Positions 35,274-43,774 are shown, numbered from the stretch's first letter. The stretch is 47,205 bases of DNA from an uncultured beta proteobacterium (GCA_903944725.1 CAJASX010000066.1:1-47205); one strand, 5' to 3'. Notes: generated from the letters alone by a model not told the origin. Translations and numbers: made by a program.

Positions 35274-36764
35274 TTGGAAGAAATTAATTTACTGTTTCAG
35301 GGCTTTGCGATTGCAATGTCCCCCTTTAATTTATTGCTGATGTTAGTTGGCGTGACGTTGGGCGTGATTATTGGTGTATTACCAGGCTTGGGTGGCGCAA
35401 ATGGTATTGCCATTCTATTGCCACTAACATTCACGATGCCGCCTACCTCGGCCATCATCATGCTCTCTTGTATTTATTGGGGTGCTTTGTTTGGTGGGGC
35501 GATTACTTCTATTTTGTTTAATATTCCTGGCGAACCTTGGTCGGTGGCAACAACCTTTGATGGCTACCCAATGGCGCGCAATGGTAAAGCAGGCGCCGCC
35601 TTAACTACCGCATTCACCTCTTCTTTTGTAGGTGCTTTTTTTGCGATCGTGATGATCACTTTCTTGGCGCCCTTAGTCGCCAAGTTTGCCTTGCAGTTTG
35701 GACCGCCTGAATTTTTTGCAGTTTATTTTTTAACCTTCTGTAGTTTTGTGGGAATGAATAAAGGCTCACCGTTTAAAGTTATTTCTGCAATGATGCTGGG
35801 GTTTGCTTTAGCTACAGTTGGCATGGATACGGTCACAGGACAATTGCGTTTAACTTTTGGCAATCACGAATTAATGCGTGGTTTTGACTTCTTAATTGCA
35901 GTGATTGGTTTATTTGGCATTGGTGAAATTCTCTTGTCGATGGAAGAGGGCCTGTCATTTTCGGGAGCAACTGCCAAAATTCGCAGTCAAATTGTCTGGG
36001 AAACCTGGAAACAGTTACCGAAATATTGGGCTACCTCATTACGCAGTTGTTTAATTGGTTGCTGGATGGGCATTACGCCTGGCGGGGCAACCCCCGCTTC
36101 TTTTATGTCTTATGGCGTAGCAAAACGGGTTTCTAAGCGTGGCGAAAACTTCGGCAAGGGCGAAATGGAGGGCATTATTGCTCCCGAAACTGCCGCACAT
36201 GCTGCCGGTACCGCCGCCTTGTTGCCGATGCTCTCCTTGGGTATTCCTGGTTCGCCTACCGCTGCTGTCTTATTGGGAGGCTTATTAATTTGGGGGCTAC
36301 AGCCTGGCCCACTCTTATTTGTTGAGAAACCAGATTTTGTTTGGGGCTTAATTGCTAGTATGTACTTGGGTAATTTAGCTGGCTTATTTGTGGTTTTAAC
36401 CTGCGTGCCTTTATTTGCTTCCATTTTGCGCATTCCATTTTCAATTATTGCCCCGATCATTATTGTGATCTGCGCTGTAGGCGCTTATACAGTGCATAAC
36501 GCGACCTTTGATGTTTGGCTGATGATGGGCTTTGGGGTGTTGGGCTATATCTTCAAGAAACTCGATTACCCGATGGCGCCGATGGTATTGGCGTTAGTGT
36601 TAGGCGATCGAGCTGAAGACTCTTTCCGGCAGTCGATGCTGATGTCTCAAGGAAGCTTAGAGATCTTTTTCTCAAATTACCTAGTTGGCTCGATTACCGC
36701 CTTGGCTTTGGGGCTCTTGCTATGGCCTTTAATTGGTAAATTGACCAAAAAACGGGCTGTTTAA
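35274..36764 (+). CDS. tctA: TctA large membrane subunit
   Basis: This 496-residue permease has about 12 membrane segments and the family landmarks VLPGLGGANGIAILLPLTF, NIPGEPWSVATTFDGYPMA, and ETAAHAAGTAALLPMLSLGIPGSPTAAVLLG (positions about 302-332). It starts with TTG, preceded by TAGGAG at a normal distance. The transporter is driven by the ion gradient and fed by the TctC receptor. Confidence 0.92.
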   Translation: MEEINLLFQGFAIAMSPFNLLLMLVGVTLGVIIGVLPGLGGANGIAILLPLTFTMPPTSAIIMLSCIYWGALFGGAITSILFNIPGEPWSVATTFDGYPMARNGKAGAALTTAFTSSFVGAFFAIVMITFLAPLVAKFALQFGPPEFFAVYFLTFCSFVGMNKGSPFKVISAMMLGFALATVGMDTVTGQLRLTFGNHELMRGFDFLIAVIGLFGIGEILLSMEEGLSFSGATAKIRSQIVWETWKQLPKYWATSLRSCLIGCWMGITPGGATPASFMSYGVAKRVSKRGENFGKGEMEGIIAPETAAHAAGTAALLPMLSLGIPGSPTAAVLLGGLLIWGLQPGPLLFVEKPDFVWGLIASMYLGNLAGLFVVLTCVPLFASILRIPFSIIAPIIIVICAVGAYTVHNATFDVWLMMGFGVLGYIFKKLDYPMAPMVLALVLGDRAEDSFRQSMLMSQGSLEIFFSNYLVGSITALALGLLLWPLIGKLTKKRAV

Positions 36765-36827
36765 GCGGGCACCAGCTAGGTAATTAAGCCCTTCCAGCCC
36801 ATAGCGCCCCCATCAGCGCCCTAGAGA

Positions 36828-36858
36828 CAATAGCCCTTTTTGGGCTATTGGTCCTTTA
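36828..36858 (+). terminator. Probable terminator after tctA
   Basis: CAATAGCCC (36828-36836) pairs perfectly with GGGCTATTG (36842-36850) around a TTTTT loop. The downstream run is only moderately T-rich (GTCCTTTATC), so efficiency is uncertain. It separates the tct operon from the antenna operon. Other than this and the promoter below, 36765-37050 contains only the antenna leader with two small hairpins near 37000-37040. Confidence 0.65.
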
Positions 36859-36911
36859 TCTATATAGGTATATCCCCTAGGTAGTTTATCTGCAAAATAT
36901 GTAAAATTTAG

Positions 36912-36946
36912 TTGACAAGTCGATGTGTAATTTTTATATTACACAT
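36912..36946 (+). promoter_or_regulatory. Antenna-operon promoter overlapped by a PpsR/CrtJ-type palindrome
   Basis: A consensus -35 TTGACA (36912-36917) and a TATATT -10 (36935-36940) are separated by exactly 17 bases. Over the spacer and -10 lies TGTAATTTTTATATTACA (36926-36943), which fits TGT-N12-ACA, the PpsR/CrtJ site of photosynthesis genes. The dyad extends outward to 9-base arms (36923-36931 and 36938-36946). A repressor bound here would block RNA polymerase directly. The fit is by motif only; ppsR is not in this window. Confidence 0.65.
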
Positions 36947-37050
36947 GTGGTTGAAGTGGTTTTATAGTTTCATGCAAATGGCTTTAGTCATAAAACCCTC
37001 GTGCGGGTTTGGCACGAAAGTAGTTCGTCTTTCGAAGGGAGACAAAAATA

Positions 37051-37200
37051 ATGTCAAACGGAAATGTAAGCCTAACCGGCTTAAATGACGCTGAATCGGA
37101 AGAGTTGCACCGCAATCTGATTCAAGGGACCCAGTTTTTCGGCATGATTGCAGCTCTTGCCCATTTACTGGCTTATATCTACTCGCCTTGGCTCAAATAA
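37051..37200 (+). CDS. pucB: Light-harvesting complex 2 beta polypeptide
   Basis: This 49-residue membrane protein carries the antenna beta signature: E-x-E-E-L-H20, then a single membrane helix with the bacteriochlorophyll-ligand His38 (AALAHLLAYIYSPWL). The ending AYIYSPWL and the QGTQFFG stretch place it with LH2 (B800-850) rather than LH1. At the position of beta-Arg20 in Rps. acidophila, which bonds the B800 pigment, it has Gln28. An AAGGGAG site precedes the ATG. pucA follows after 16 bases. Confidence 0.92.
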   Translation: MSNGNVSLTGLNDAESEELHRNLIQGTQFFGMIAALAHLLAYIYSPWLK

Positions 37201-37216
37201 AAAAGAGGAGATCAAT

Positions 37217-37429
37217 ATGATTTACGGAAAAATGTGGACTGTTGTAAAACCCACTGTTGGTATTCCTATTTTTATTGCAGCTGTAGCGATTAGCTCGTTC
37301 TGCGTTCACTTAGCAATTGTTTCTAACACCACTTGGGTTAAAGCTTTTTTACAAGGCAATGCTCCAGTGATGGCTAGTTCAGCAGCACCCATGGCTGCAC
37401 CCATGGCCGCACCAGTAGCGAAGAAGTAA
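37217..37429 (+). CDS. pucA: Light-harvesting complex 2 alpha polypeptide with LH3-type Phe44-Leu45
   Basis: This 70-residue membrane protein aligns without gaps to LH2 alpha of Rps. acidophila: GKMWTVVKPTVGIP at the N terminus, His31 (bacteriochlorophyll ligand) in CVHLAIVSNTTW, and Trp40. Residues 44-45 are Phe-Leu instead of Tyr-Trp, as in the B800-820 (LH3) type. The C terminus has an added Ala/Pro/Met-rich tail (APMAAPMAAPVAKK), not part of the usual 53-residue protein. The ATG at 37217 follows GAGGAG; an upstream frame from 37148 overlaps pucB and is not the start. A terminator follows. Confidence 0.92.
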   Translation: MIYGKMWTVVKPTVGIPIFIAAVAISSFCVHLAIVSNTTWVKAFLQGNAPVMASSAAPMAAPMAAPVAKK

Positions 37430-37450
37430 AGTACTTTAGCTTTTCGTGCA

Positions 37451-37480
37451 AGGCTGGGATCGCACATCCCAGCCTTTTTC
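37451..37480 (+). terminator. Terminator between pucA and pucC
   Basis: GGCTGGGAT (37452-37460) pairs perfectly with ATCCCAGCC (37466-37474) around CGCAC, plus an outer A-T pair, and is followed by TTTTTC. It would give abundant pucBA message and less pucC, as is usual for antenna operons. Confidence 0.88.
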
Positions 37481-37508
37481 TTTGCAGCGCTAAGGTAAAA
37501 TTTTTTCA

Positions 37509-38909
37509 ATGAATCGTGTTACCAAAAAGTTAATTCAAGGTTGGTCTGAGCTAGGCCCACGTTATTTACCTTTTGCTGATGCCGCCTCAGCCGATTTGCC
37601 CTTATCACGTCTCTTGCGACTGTCACTTTTTCAGGTTTCAGTTGGCATGGCTTTAGTGCTATTGGTTGGCACCCTAAACCGAGTAATGATTGTCGAGTTG
37701 CATGTACCTGCATCGATTGTTTCAGTGATGATTTCTTTACCAATTTTATTTGCGCCTTTTCGTGCCTTAATTGGCTTTCGTTCCGATAACCACCAGTCAG
37801 CCTTAGGCTGGAGAAGGGTGCCATATATTTGGATGGGGACTTTAGTGCAATTTGGTGGCTTGGCGATCATGCCATTTGCCTTATTGGTTTTATCGGGCGG
37901 CGGTCAATCGAGTCAGGCACCGGTCTGGATTGGTTGGGTGGCCTCGGGCTTAGCTTTTCTTTTTGTCGGTGCTGGTGTGCACATGACGCAAACAGTCGGA
38001 CTTGCTCTGGCTACCGATTTAGCACCGGTTGAAGCGCAGCCGAAAGTCGTAGGTTTAATGTATGTCATGCAACTTTTCGGCATGATTATCAGTGCCTTAA
38101 TTTTTGGTTTAGCGCTCGAGCAATTTAGCCCAGCACGGTTAATTCAGGTGATTCAAGCCTCGGCAGTGATTACACTTATTTTGAATGTGATTGCTTTGTG
38201 GAAACAGGAAACACGGGCACAAGTGCGTAGTCGCGCCAACCAAGTTGAGCCCTCATTTATTCAATCATGGCGTACTTTTACTACTGGCAGTAATGCCGTG
38301 CGCCGTTTGGTGGTGGTAGGTTTTGGCACCATGGCTTTTAGTATGAATGATGTGCTCTTAGAACCTTATGGTGGCGAGTTGTTGAAAATGAGTGTGAGCG
38401 CAACCACTGCTTTAACGGCTACCTTAGCCATTGGCGGGCTCTGGGGTTTTACTTGGGCCTCAAGAGTCTTAAGTAGGGGGAGCGATCCTTTTCGCATGGC
38501 TACATTGGGCGCTTATGTTGGTATTCCAGCATTTATTTTTGTGATTGCCGCAGCGCCATTGCAGGCTACTATTATCTTTATTATTGGCACCTTTTTAATT
38601 GGCTTTGGGGGCGGTTTATTTAGTCATGGCACCCTTACAGCGACAATGAACTTTGCGCCTGCCGAGCAACGGGGGTTAGCCTTAGGGGCATGGGGGGCAG
38701 TGCAAGCTTCGGCTGCAGGAATCGCGGTGGGCTTGGGTGGAGTGATTCGCGATTTGGTGGTGGCGCTAGCAAATGCTAAGGTATTACCTGATGCCTTAAA
38801 TGGCCCAGCAATTGGCTATTCTTTGGTTTACACTTTGGAAATTGTCTTATTAATCGCCACTATTTTGGCAATGATGCCGCTTTTACGGGCAAGAATTAGT
38901 AGCACATAA
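37509..38909 (+). CDS. pucC: PucC/Bch2 family antenna-assembly transporter
   Basis: This 466-residue MFS-type inner-membrane protein has about 12 helices. PucC-family motifs include LPLSRLLRLSLFQVSVGMALVLLVGTLNRVMIVEL (starting near residue 30), PFRALIGFRSDNHQSALGWRRVPYIW, and VHMTQTVGLALATDLAP. The family shepherds bacteriochlorophyll into LH complexes. It follows pucBA beyond the terminator. Its presence argues that the antenna is functional. The closest alternative, the related Bch2 or LhaA, would have the same role. Confidence 0.92.
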   Translation: MNRVTKKLIQGWSELGPRYLPFADAASADLPLSRLLRLSLFQVSVGMALVLLVGTLNRVMIVELHVPASIVSVMISLPILFAPFRALIGFRSDNHQSALGWRRVPYIWMGTLVQFGGLAIMPFALLVLSGGGQSSQAPVWIGWVASGLAFLFVGAGVHMTQTVGLALATDLAPVEAQPKVVGLMYVMQLFGMIISALIFGLALEQFSPARLIQVIQASAVITLILNVIALWKQETRAQVRSRANQVEPSFIQSWRTFTTGSNAVRRLVVVGFGTMAFSMNDVLLEPYGGELLKMSVSATTALTATLAIGGLWGFTWASRVLSRGSDPFRMATLGAYVGIPAFIFVIAAAPLQATIIFIIGTFLIGFGGGLFSHGTLTATMNFAPAEQRGLALGAWGAVQASAAGIAVGLGGVIRDLVVALANAKVLPDALNGPAIGYSLVYTLEIVLLIATILAMMPLLRARISST

Positions 38910-38955
38910 GCATTTTCTTTTAAACTTACCTTACTTTATCTGAGGGAGACCTAAA

Positions 38956-39042
38956 ATGAGCACAGTGCAAATTTTATTTATTGTCTGGTTGGCTGTTTCT
39001 GTGATCACGATCATGCGGATGGTTAAGCCCAATAAAAAATAA
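38956..39042 (+). CDS. 28-residue single-span membrane microprotein after pucC
   Basis: The frame encodes MSTVQILFIVWLAVSVITIM followed by RMVKPNKK. That is one hydrophobic helix (residues 4-20) and a basic tail, predicted to lie with the C terminus in the cytoplasm. An excellent GAGGGAG ribosome site lies six to eight bases before the ATG. It starts 46 bases after the pucC stop, with no terminator between. It resembles no named protein I know; by size and position it recalls small LH/RC accessory peptides such as PufX or PucE, but no sequence match is claimed. Confidence 0.6.
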   Translation: MSTVQILFIVWLAVSVITIMRMVKPNKK

Positions 39043-39109
39043 TTTAAGCCCTGCATGCAATCGATCAAACTATTTTTTACGCCATTATTTTTATGATGAT
39101 TTTGTCGCC

Positions 39110-39502
39110 ATGAGACGATTTCGCTTCTTTACTTCTACCTGCACAATAATTGCATTGCTTTTTAGTAGTATGTCGCCCGCGTTGGCTACTATGCAAACAG
39201 GTAGTACGGCAGCCAGCCTGACCATGGAAATTTGTCAGACGCAGAGCGATAATGCTATTGCGTTAACGCTAGATCTCAGCTCTACCTCAGAGTCGGCGCC
39301 TAGCCACCCTACTGGCATGAATCACGATTGCCCACTTTGCATCATAGCGCATGCCCCCCTTGCTCTTCATGCTAGTTTGGCAACCTCAGTAACTCCAGTT
39401 GGTGCGCTTTCACAAGCTTTTCCTACGCTATATTACGTTTCACCCAAAGCACTTTTTGTTTGGATTTCTCAGCCCGCTCGGGCACCTCCTAGCCAGCTCT
39501 AA
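39110..39502 (+). CDS. DUF2946 family secreted protein, probable copper-linked
   Basis: This 130-residue protein has a signal peptide (residues 1-26, ending SPALA) and the DUF2946 core H72-D-C74-PLC77 with nearby His81 and His87. This is a likely metal- or redox-active motif. The family is commonly encoded with TonB-dependent copper receptors, and here one follows 103 bases later. The molecular function is unknown. The Ser/Thr-rich stretch before the motif is probably a flexible linker. Confidence 0.75.
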   Translation: MRRFRFFTSTCTIIALLFSSMSPALATMQTGSTAASLTMEICQTQSDNAIALTLDLSSTSESAPSHPTGMNHDCPLCIIAHAPLALHASLATSVTPVGALSQAFPTLYYVSPKALFVWISQPARAPPSQL

Positions 39503-39605
39503 AACTTAACCTTTTGGCTTAATGCCATGAAGTACGCCTTGCTTTTATTGCGCTCTATAACGCATTGATGGCAAGTGTGGTTAATCAAGTTTCTGGGAGT
39601 TTGCT

Positions 39606-41852
39606 ATGTATTGCCCTAATGTTCTGGTGGTGCGACACCTAAAAAAGCGCACGTTACAAAATTTAGTCTTGCACAGCGTAAGCTTGCTTTGGGCTGCAGG
39701 ATATCTAAGCCCTACACAGGCGCAAATTGCGCCACCACCCGATTACGATCAAAAATTAAGCGGTGTTACGGTTAACGCCACCCGCTCTGATACCCCGCTC
39801 GATCAAATTCCCTTAAACACGACGATCTTAACCAAAGAGGTCTTGGAGTTAGCGCCCGATCAAACAATTGATCAAATCTTAAAAAACCAGCCAGGGGTAT
39901 TTTTAAATGATCAACCCTATTACGAGAAAGATCCGACCGGCCAAAGTCTAAATGTACGTGGCCTAGGTAACGCCCGTACTTTAGTTTTGGCAGATGGCTC
40001 ACCCTTAAATGATGCTTTCTATGGCACGATTATGTGGAATTTAGTGCCGCTATCGTCGATTGATACCGTTGAGTTTATGCGCGGGGGTATATCAAGTTTA
40101 TGGGGTAACTGGGGCATGGGTGGGGTCATTAATATGAATACCCGCACACCCAAAAATAGTCAGCAAGAAGTATCTGCCAATTACGGTACCTTTAACACGG
40201 TTAATTTGGCTGCATCGAAAGATATTATGGCCACTGATAATCTGCAGTTACGTTTATCGGCAGATTATCTGAATACAGGGGGTTACACTAATATTGCCAC
40301 CATCTCGCCAGCTGCAGCAAATAGCGTAAAGCCTGGCATGGGATCGGCAGCGGCACAAAATACTAATGTACGCTTACAAAGTTATTTTAAAGCGGGCAGT
40401 GATACCAAGGGCTTTGTGCGTTTAGGATATGGCACGATGGCCGATTATTCTAATGCCATGAGTATTGCCACTAATTTAAAGCAAACCACCGATTTAGCAG
40501 CTGGCACGACCACTAAATTAAGTGAGAGCGATAAGGTGCTCGTCAATTTGTTTTATCAAAATACTGCTTTTAATAAACAAAATGGTTCTAATGCAGCCGT
40601 AAGTTCTGTTTTTAATGCGCAGAAGTTAGCGACCAATACGCCCTATATTAGCTCGAATTACTATGATCCATATTCCACCACTGGAGCTGGCGTGCAATAT
40701 ATTAAGGATATGAAAGGCTTAGTCGATCAAGTGTTGGTAGGCGTTGATGGGCGGAATATTTCTGGTTCAAATTTAACTAATAACTTAACGACTACTGGTG
40801 CTGTAAGCTCGGTAAATTATGCCCAAGGGCAACAAAATTTTTATGGGGTAATGGGTCAAGCAAAATCTACCACTAGCATTATTCCTTTGCAAACGACTTT
40901 GGCTTTACGAGTTGATAATTGGAGTAGCTCAACACCAACGTACTACAACACTGGGCCAGGGGGTAAGAATGCCAGCTATCAAAATATCTCGAATCAAAAT
41001 AAAACTATTTTGAGTCCTAATCTAGGTTTTTTATATGGCTTATCCAAAGAGTGGAGTCTACGTAGTGCGATTTATCAGGCTTACCATGCGCCCGGTTTAA
41101 ATAACACCTTAAGATCTTATGCTTCTTCAAGTGGAGGAAATAATTTTGCTAATCCCAATTTAACCGTTGAAATTATGAAAGGCTTTGAAGCCGGCACAGA
41201 TTACCGTTGGAAGGAAGGTTTTCTGCAGTTAACCGCTTTTACTAATCAAGTAACCAATGCCATTACGACCTATAACTTAAAAGCCAATAATGCTACCGAT
41301 GTAGCCTTGGCTCAGAAATTATGCGGCTCGACAAAGAGCAGTAATCCGCTGAAAGCAGCGGCAGGCAATTGCGTGTCGACGAGCATTAATTACTATACAA
41401 ATAATCAAAACCTGCAAAGTCAGGGCATTGAAATGCAGTTTCACCATAATTTGTCGCCCCAATGGGCGGTAGATGCCGGCTATTCGTTGACTAATACCGT
41501 CTTAACCGCAAGCTCCACTAGTGACCCTACGGGCAGCCAAGTTGCAGGGGTGCCGCAAAATATTGGTAATCTCGGCGTGACGTGGTTTCCAGTGCCCAAA
41601 GCTAGCATAACTACCACCATGCGCTATGTGGGAAACTCGTGGATGGATACCGCGCATACTTTGCCTGTGCCTGCTTATGCCATCTTTGGCTTACGCGCTA
41701 ATTACGAAGTGAATCAATCTATTACTTTGTATGTCACCGCAGTCAATATGTTAAATCGCCAGTACATTACTTTTGGTTCAGGTAGCAATAACAATAGCTA
41801 TGTACTTGGCATGCCGCAAGCATTTACGGTTGGCGGAAAGTTTACTTTTTAG
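39606..41852 (+). CDS. TonB-dependent outer-membrane receptor, probably for copper
   Basis: This 748-residue receptor has an N-terminal signal region, a TonB-box-like LSGVTVNATRSDTPLDQIP, a plug domain (about 60-170, with LNVRGLGNARTLVLADGSPLNDA), and a 22-strand-type barrel ending in F (TVGGKFTF). The barrel is rich in Asn, Ser and Thr. The substrate cannot be read from the sequence; the copper-linked neighbours (DUF2946, PCuAC) point to a copper chelate. A GGGAG site precedes the ATG. No FecR-type regulator is adjacent. Confidence 0.85.
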   Translation: MYCPNVLVVRHLKKRTLQNLVLHSVSLLWAAGYLSPTQAQIAPPPDYDQKLSGVTVNATRSDTPLDQIPLNTTILTKEVLELAPDQTIDQILKNQPGVFLNDQPYYEKDPTGQSLNVRGLGNARTLVLADGSPLNDAFYGTIMWNLVPLSSIDTVEFMRGGISSLWGNWGMGGVINMNTRTPKNSQQEVSANYGTFNTVNLAASKDIMATDNLQLRLSADYLNTGGYTNIATISPAAANSVKPGMGSAAAQNTNVRLQSYFKAGSDTKGFVRLGYGTMADYSNAMSIATNLKQTTDLAAGTTTKLSESDKVLVNLFYQNTAFNKQNGSNAAVSSVFNAQKLATNTPYISSNYYDPYSTTGAGVQYIKDMKGLVDQVLVGVDGRNISGSNLTNNLTTTGAVSSVNYAQGQQNFYGVMGQAKSTTSIIPLQTTLALRVDNWSSSTPTYYNTGPGGKNASYQNISNQNKTILSPNLGFLYGLSKEWSLRSAIYQAYHAPGLNNTLRSYASSSGGNNFANPNLTVEIMKGFEAGTDYRWKEGFLQLTAFTNQVTNAITTYNLKANNATDVALAQKLCGSTKSSNPLKAAAGNCVSTSINYYTNNQNLQSQGIEMQFHHNLSPQWAVDAGYSLTNTVLTASSTSDPTGSQVAGVPQNIGNLGVTWFPVPKASITTTMRYVGNSWMDTAHTLPVPAYAIFGLRANYEVNQSITLYVTAVNMLNRQYITFGSGSNNNSYVLGMPQAFTVGGKFTF

Positions 41853-41905
41853 TTAATTAGCGATGATGAAAGAGATTAGTAATTTTGAAAGAAGCTAGCG
41901 TAAAA

Positions 41906-43234
41906 ATGAGGTATCAAGCTTGGTGCAGAATTTTGATCTGCGTATTCTACTTATCTGGTGCTGAGGTGTTTGCGCAAATGCCCGAACATGATCATAGTCA
42001 AATGATGGTGAAATCGGTACATCAGGTGACGCACCCGCAGATGGCTGCCTGTACAGGCACTAATCTTGAATGTGCCAATGCAGCCACGCCATTTTTAACA
42101 AGTGATGGACAACTTTTTTTAATTTGGACTGCAGGAGGCGCTGTTACGGCAGCCCATTCTACTGATTTAGGTAAGACATTTAGCACGCCAGTAGAAATTG
42201 CTAACCATCAAAAGAAGCTTGATGTAGGCAGTGATGCAAGGCCGCAAATAACAGTTGACCCTAAAGGCAATATATTTATTGCTTATGCTTTTTTTAAAGA
42301 TAGCAATTGGAATGCGCAAATTAATACCGCAAGCTCAAACGATGTTGGTAAAACATTTACCGCAGCTAAACCACTAATTCAAAATGGGGCAAGCGAGCGT
42401 TTTCCGGTATTGCAAACCGACAGCCAAGGAGTGATTCATTTAGCGTGGATTGATAAGCGGGTGGTTAAAGCTGCACATAAGCAGGGCAGTAAAAAATTAG
42501 GCGGCTCGATTGCGTATGCAATCTCAACAAATGGCGGCATTGTTTTTGAGCCGGAATTAATCTTAAATCCAGAAAGTTGTGAATGTTGTCGAATTGGTAT
42601 GGCGCTAAATTCACAGCAACTACCTATGCTGGTCTACCGCGCTATTTTTTCAGGTGGGGTGCGTGATCAGGCGACTCAAGCAGTGCTTAATTTAAACCAG
42701 CTTAATAAGCAGGATATGCGGACTAAAGATGGCGTGGGCAAAGAAGGTATTGTCAAAGAGCAGGCGGCCATAGCCCGAATTCAGCGGGTAGCGATAGATA
42801 ATTGGAAAACCGATGTGTGCCCACATCATGGGCCAGCAATTGCTATTAGCAGCGCCGGCACGACTCATGTTGCTTGGTTCACCCAGGGTAGTGCGCGACA
42901 AGGTGTTTTTTATGCCAATTCGAATAATGAAGGCAAAACCTATTCACCCCCACGTCAGTTAGGTAACGCCAATAGGAATGTCGCTCGCCCATATTTATTA
43001 ACCTTGGGCCAGGAAGTATGGTTGGTGTGGAAAGAATTTAATGGCGAAAAGGCGATCATTTTTCTGCAACACTCTAATGACGATGGTAAGACTTGGTCGA
43101 TTGCCAAACCGATTTCTGAAGCAGTGGGCTATACCGATCATCCTTTACTCGTTAATCAAGGCAAACAAGTATTTTTATCTTGGCTGACGCGCGCTAAAGG
43201 TTATCAACTCTTATCGATTGGACAAGCGGAATGA
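41906..43234 (+). CDS. Secreted BNR/sialidase-fold protein with Cys/His motifs
   Basis: The product (about 442 residues) has a signal peptide (MRYQAWCRILICVFYLSGAEVFA) and a His/Met-rich mature start (MPEHDHSQMM). A beta-propeller follows, with repeated Asp-box-like SxDxGKTF/W motifs (STDLGKTFS, SNDVGKTFT, SNNEGKTYS, SNDDGKTWS). Two unusual motifs stand out: ESC-E-CC (about residues 224-228) and DVCPHHG (about 303-309). These could bind copper or be oxidised by the next gene's product. A TTG at 41885 is an alternative start. It overlaps the thioredoxin-like gene by four bases. Real sialidase activity is unlikely. Confidence 0.7.
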   Translation: MRYQAWCRILICVFYLSGAEVFAQMPEHDHSQMMVKSVHQVTHPQMAACTGTNLECANAATPFLTSDGQLFLIWTAGGAVTAAHSTDLGKTFSTPVEIANHQKKLDVGSDARPQITVDPKGNIFIAYAFFKDSNWNAQINTASSNDVGKTFTAAKPLIQNGASERFPVLQTDSQGVIHLAWIDKRVVKAAHKQGSKKLGGSIAYAISTNGGIVFEPELILNPESCECCRIGMALNSQQLPMLVYRAIFSGGVRDQATQAVLNLNQLNKQDMRTKDGVGKEGIVKEQAAIARIQRVAIDNWKTDVCPHHGPAIAISSAGTTHVAWFTQGSARQGVFYANSNNEGKTYSPPRQLGNANRNVARPYLLTLGQEVWLVWKEFNGEKAIIFLQHSNDDGKTWSIAKPISEAVGYTDHPLLVNQGKQVFLSWLTRAKGYQLLSIGQAE

Positions 43235-43704
43235 AGCGCTATTTGACTATGTTAGCAGCTGTCTTTTGTATGCTGCAAGTTGCACAAGCAAGTGAGCCCA
43301 TAAAGGCATATCAAAATGGTACATGGGCACAGCTCAGTAAAACTAGTTTGGGTGAGCCAATAGCAGTGCACTTTTGGGGGGTTACTTGTGCGCCTTGTAT
43401 GGCCGAAATGCCGCAATGGGGAAAATTTCTTAGTCAAAATAAACAATACAAAGTGGCATTTGTTCAGGTAGACGATGTACCACCTGAGATGGTGCAGAAA
43501 ATGTTAATGCGGGCAAAGCTACAGAATGCCAATAATTTTTCTGTTTTTCAACCCTTTGATGATGCAATGCGTTATCAGGTTGACCCTAAGTGGCATGGCG
43601 AAACACCGATCACGATTTTGATTGATAAGAATGGGCAATGGCAACGCAAAACTGGCCCAATTCAATTTACAGCGTTAAAGACTTGGTTTTTAAAGCAGCA
43701 GTAA
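43231..43704 (+). CDS. TlpA/ResA-like thioredoxin-fold protein
   Basis: This 157-residue periplasmic protein has a signal peptide (residues 1-20, ending VAQA). The redox motif is C53-A-P-C56 (FWGVTCAPCMAEMPQW), and a cis-Pro-type loop HGETPITILID follows. Such proteins reduce disulfides of metal-binding partners, for example during cytochrome oxidase copper-site assembly. The ATGA overlap with the BNR gene suggests that it reduces that protein's Cys motif. Confidence 0.85.
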   Translation: MKRYLTMLAAVFCMLQVAQASEPIKAYQNGTWAQLSKTSLGEPIAVHFWGVTCAPCMAEMPQWGKFLSQNKQYKVAFVQVDDVPPEMVQKMLMRAKLQNANNFSVFQPFDDAMRYQVDPKWHGETPITILIDKNGQWQRKTGPIQFTALKTWFLKQQ

Positions 43705-43774
43705 TTGGCTAGCAGCAGAATTTTAGAATTAAGGTTTTTATTTATTAATGGTATTTCAACAACAGAGGAAGAAA

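Noticed and set aside
37148..37216. Upstream start for the pucA frame inside pucB
   Set aside because: The added residues are the out-of-frame pucB sequence; the ATG at 37217 has a GAGGAG site and matches LH2 alpha exactly.
41906..43234. True sialidase activity for the BNR protein
   Set aside because: Asp-box repeats show only the propeller fold; I cannot see the catalytic Arg triad with Tyr/Glu, and the neighbours are copper genes.
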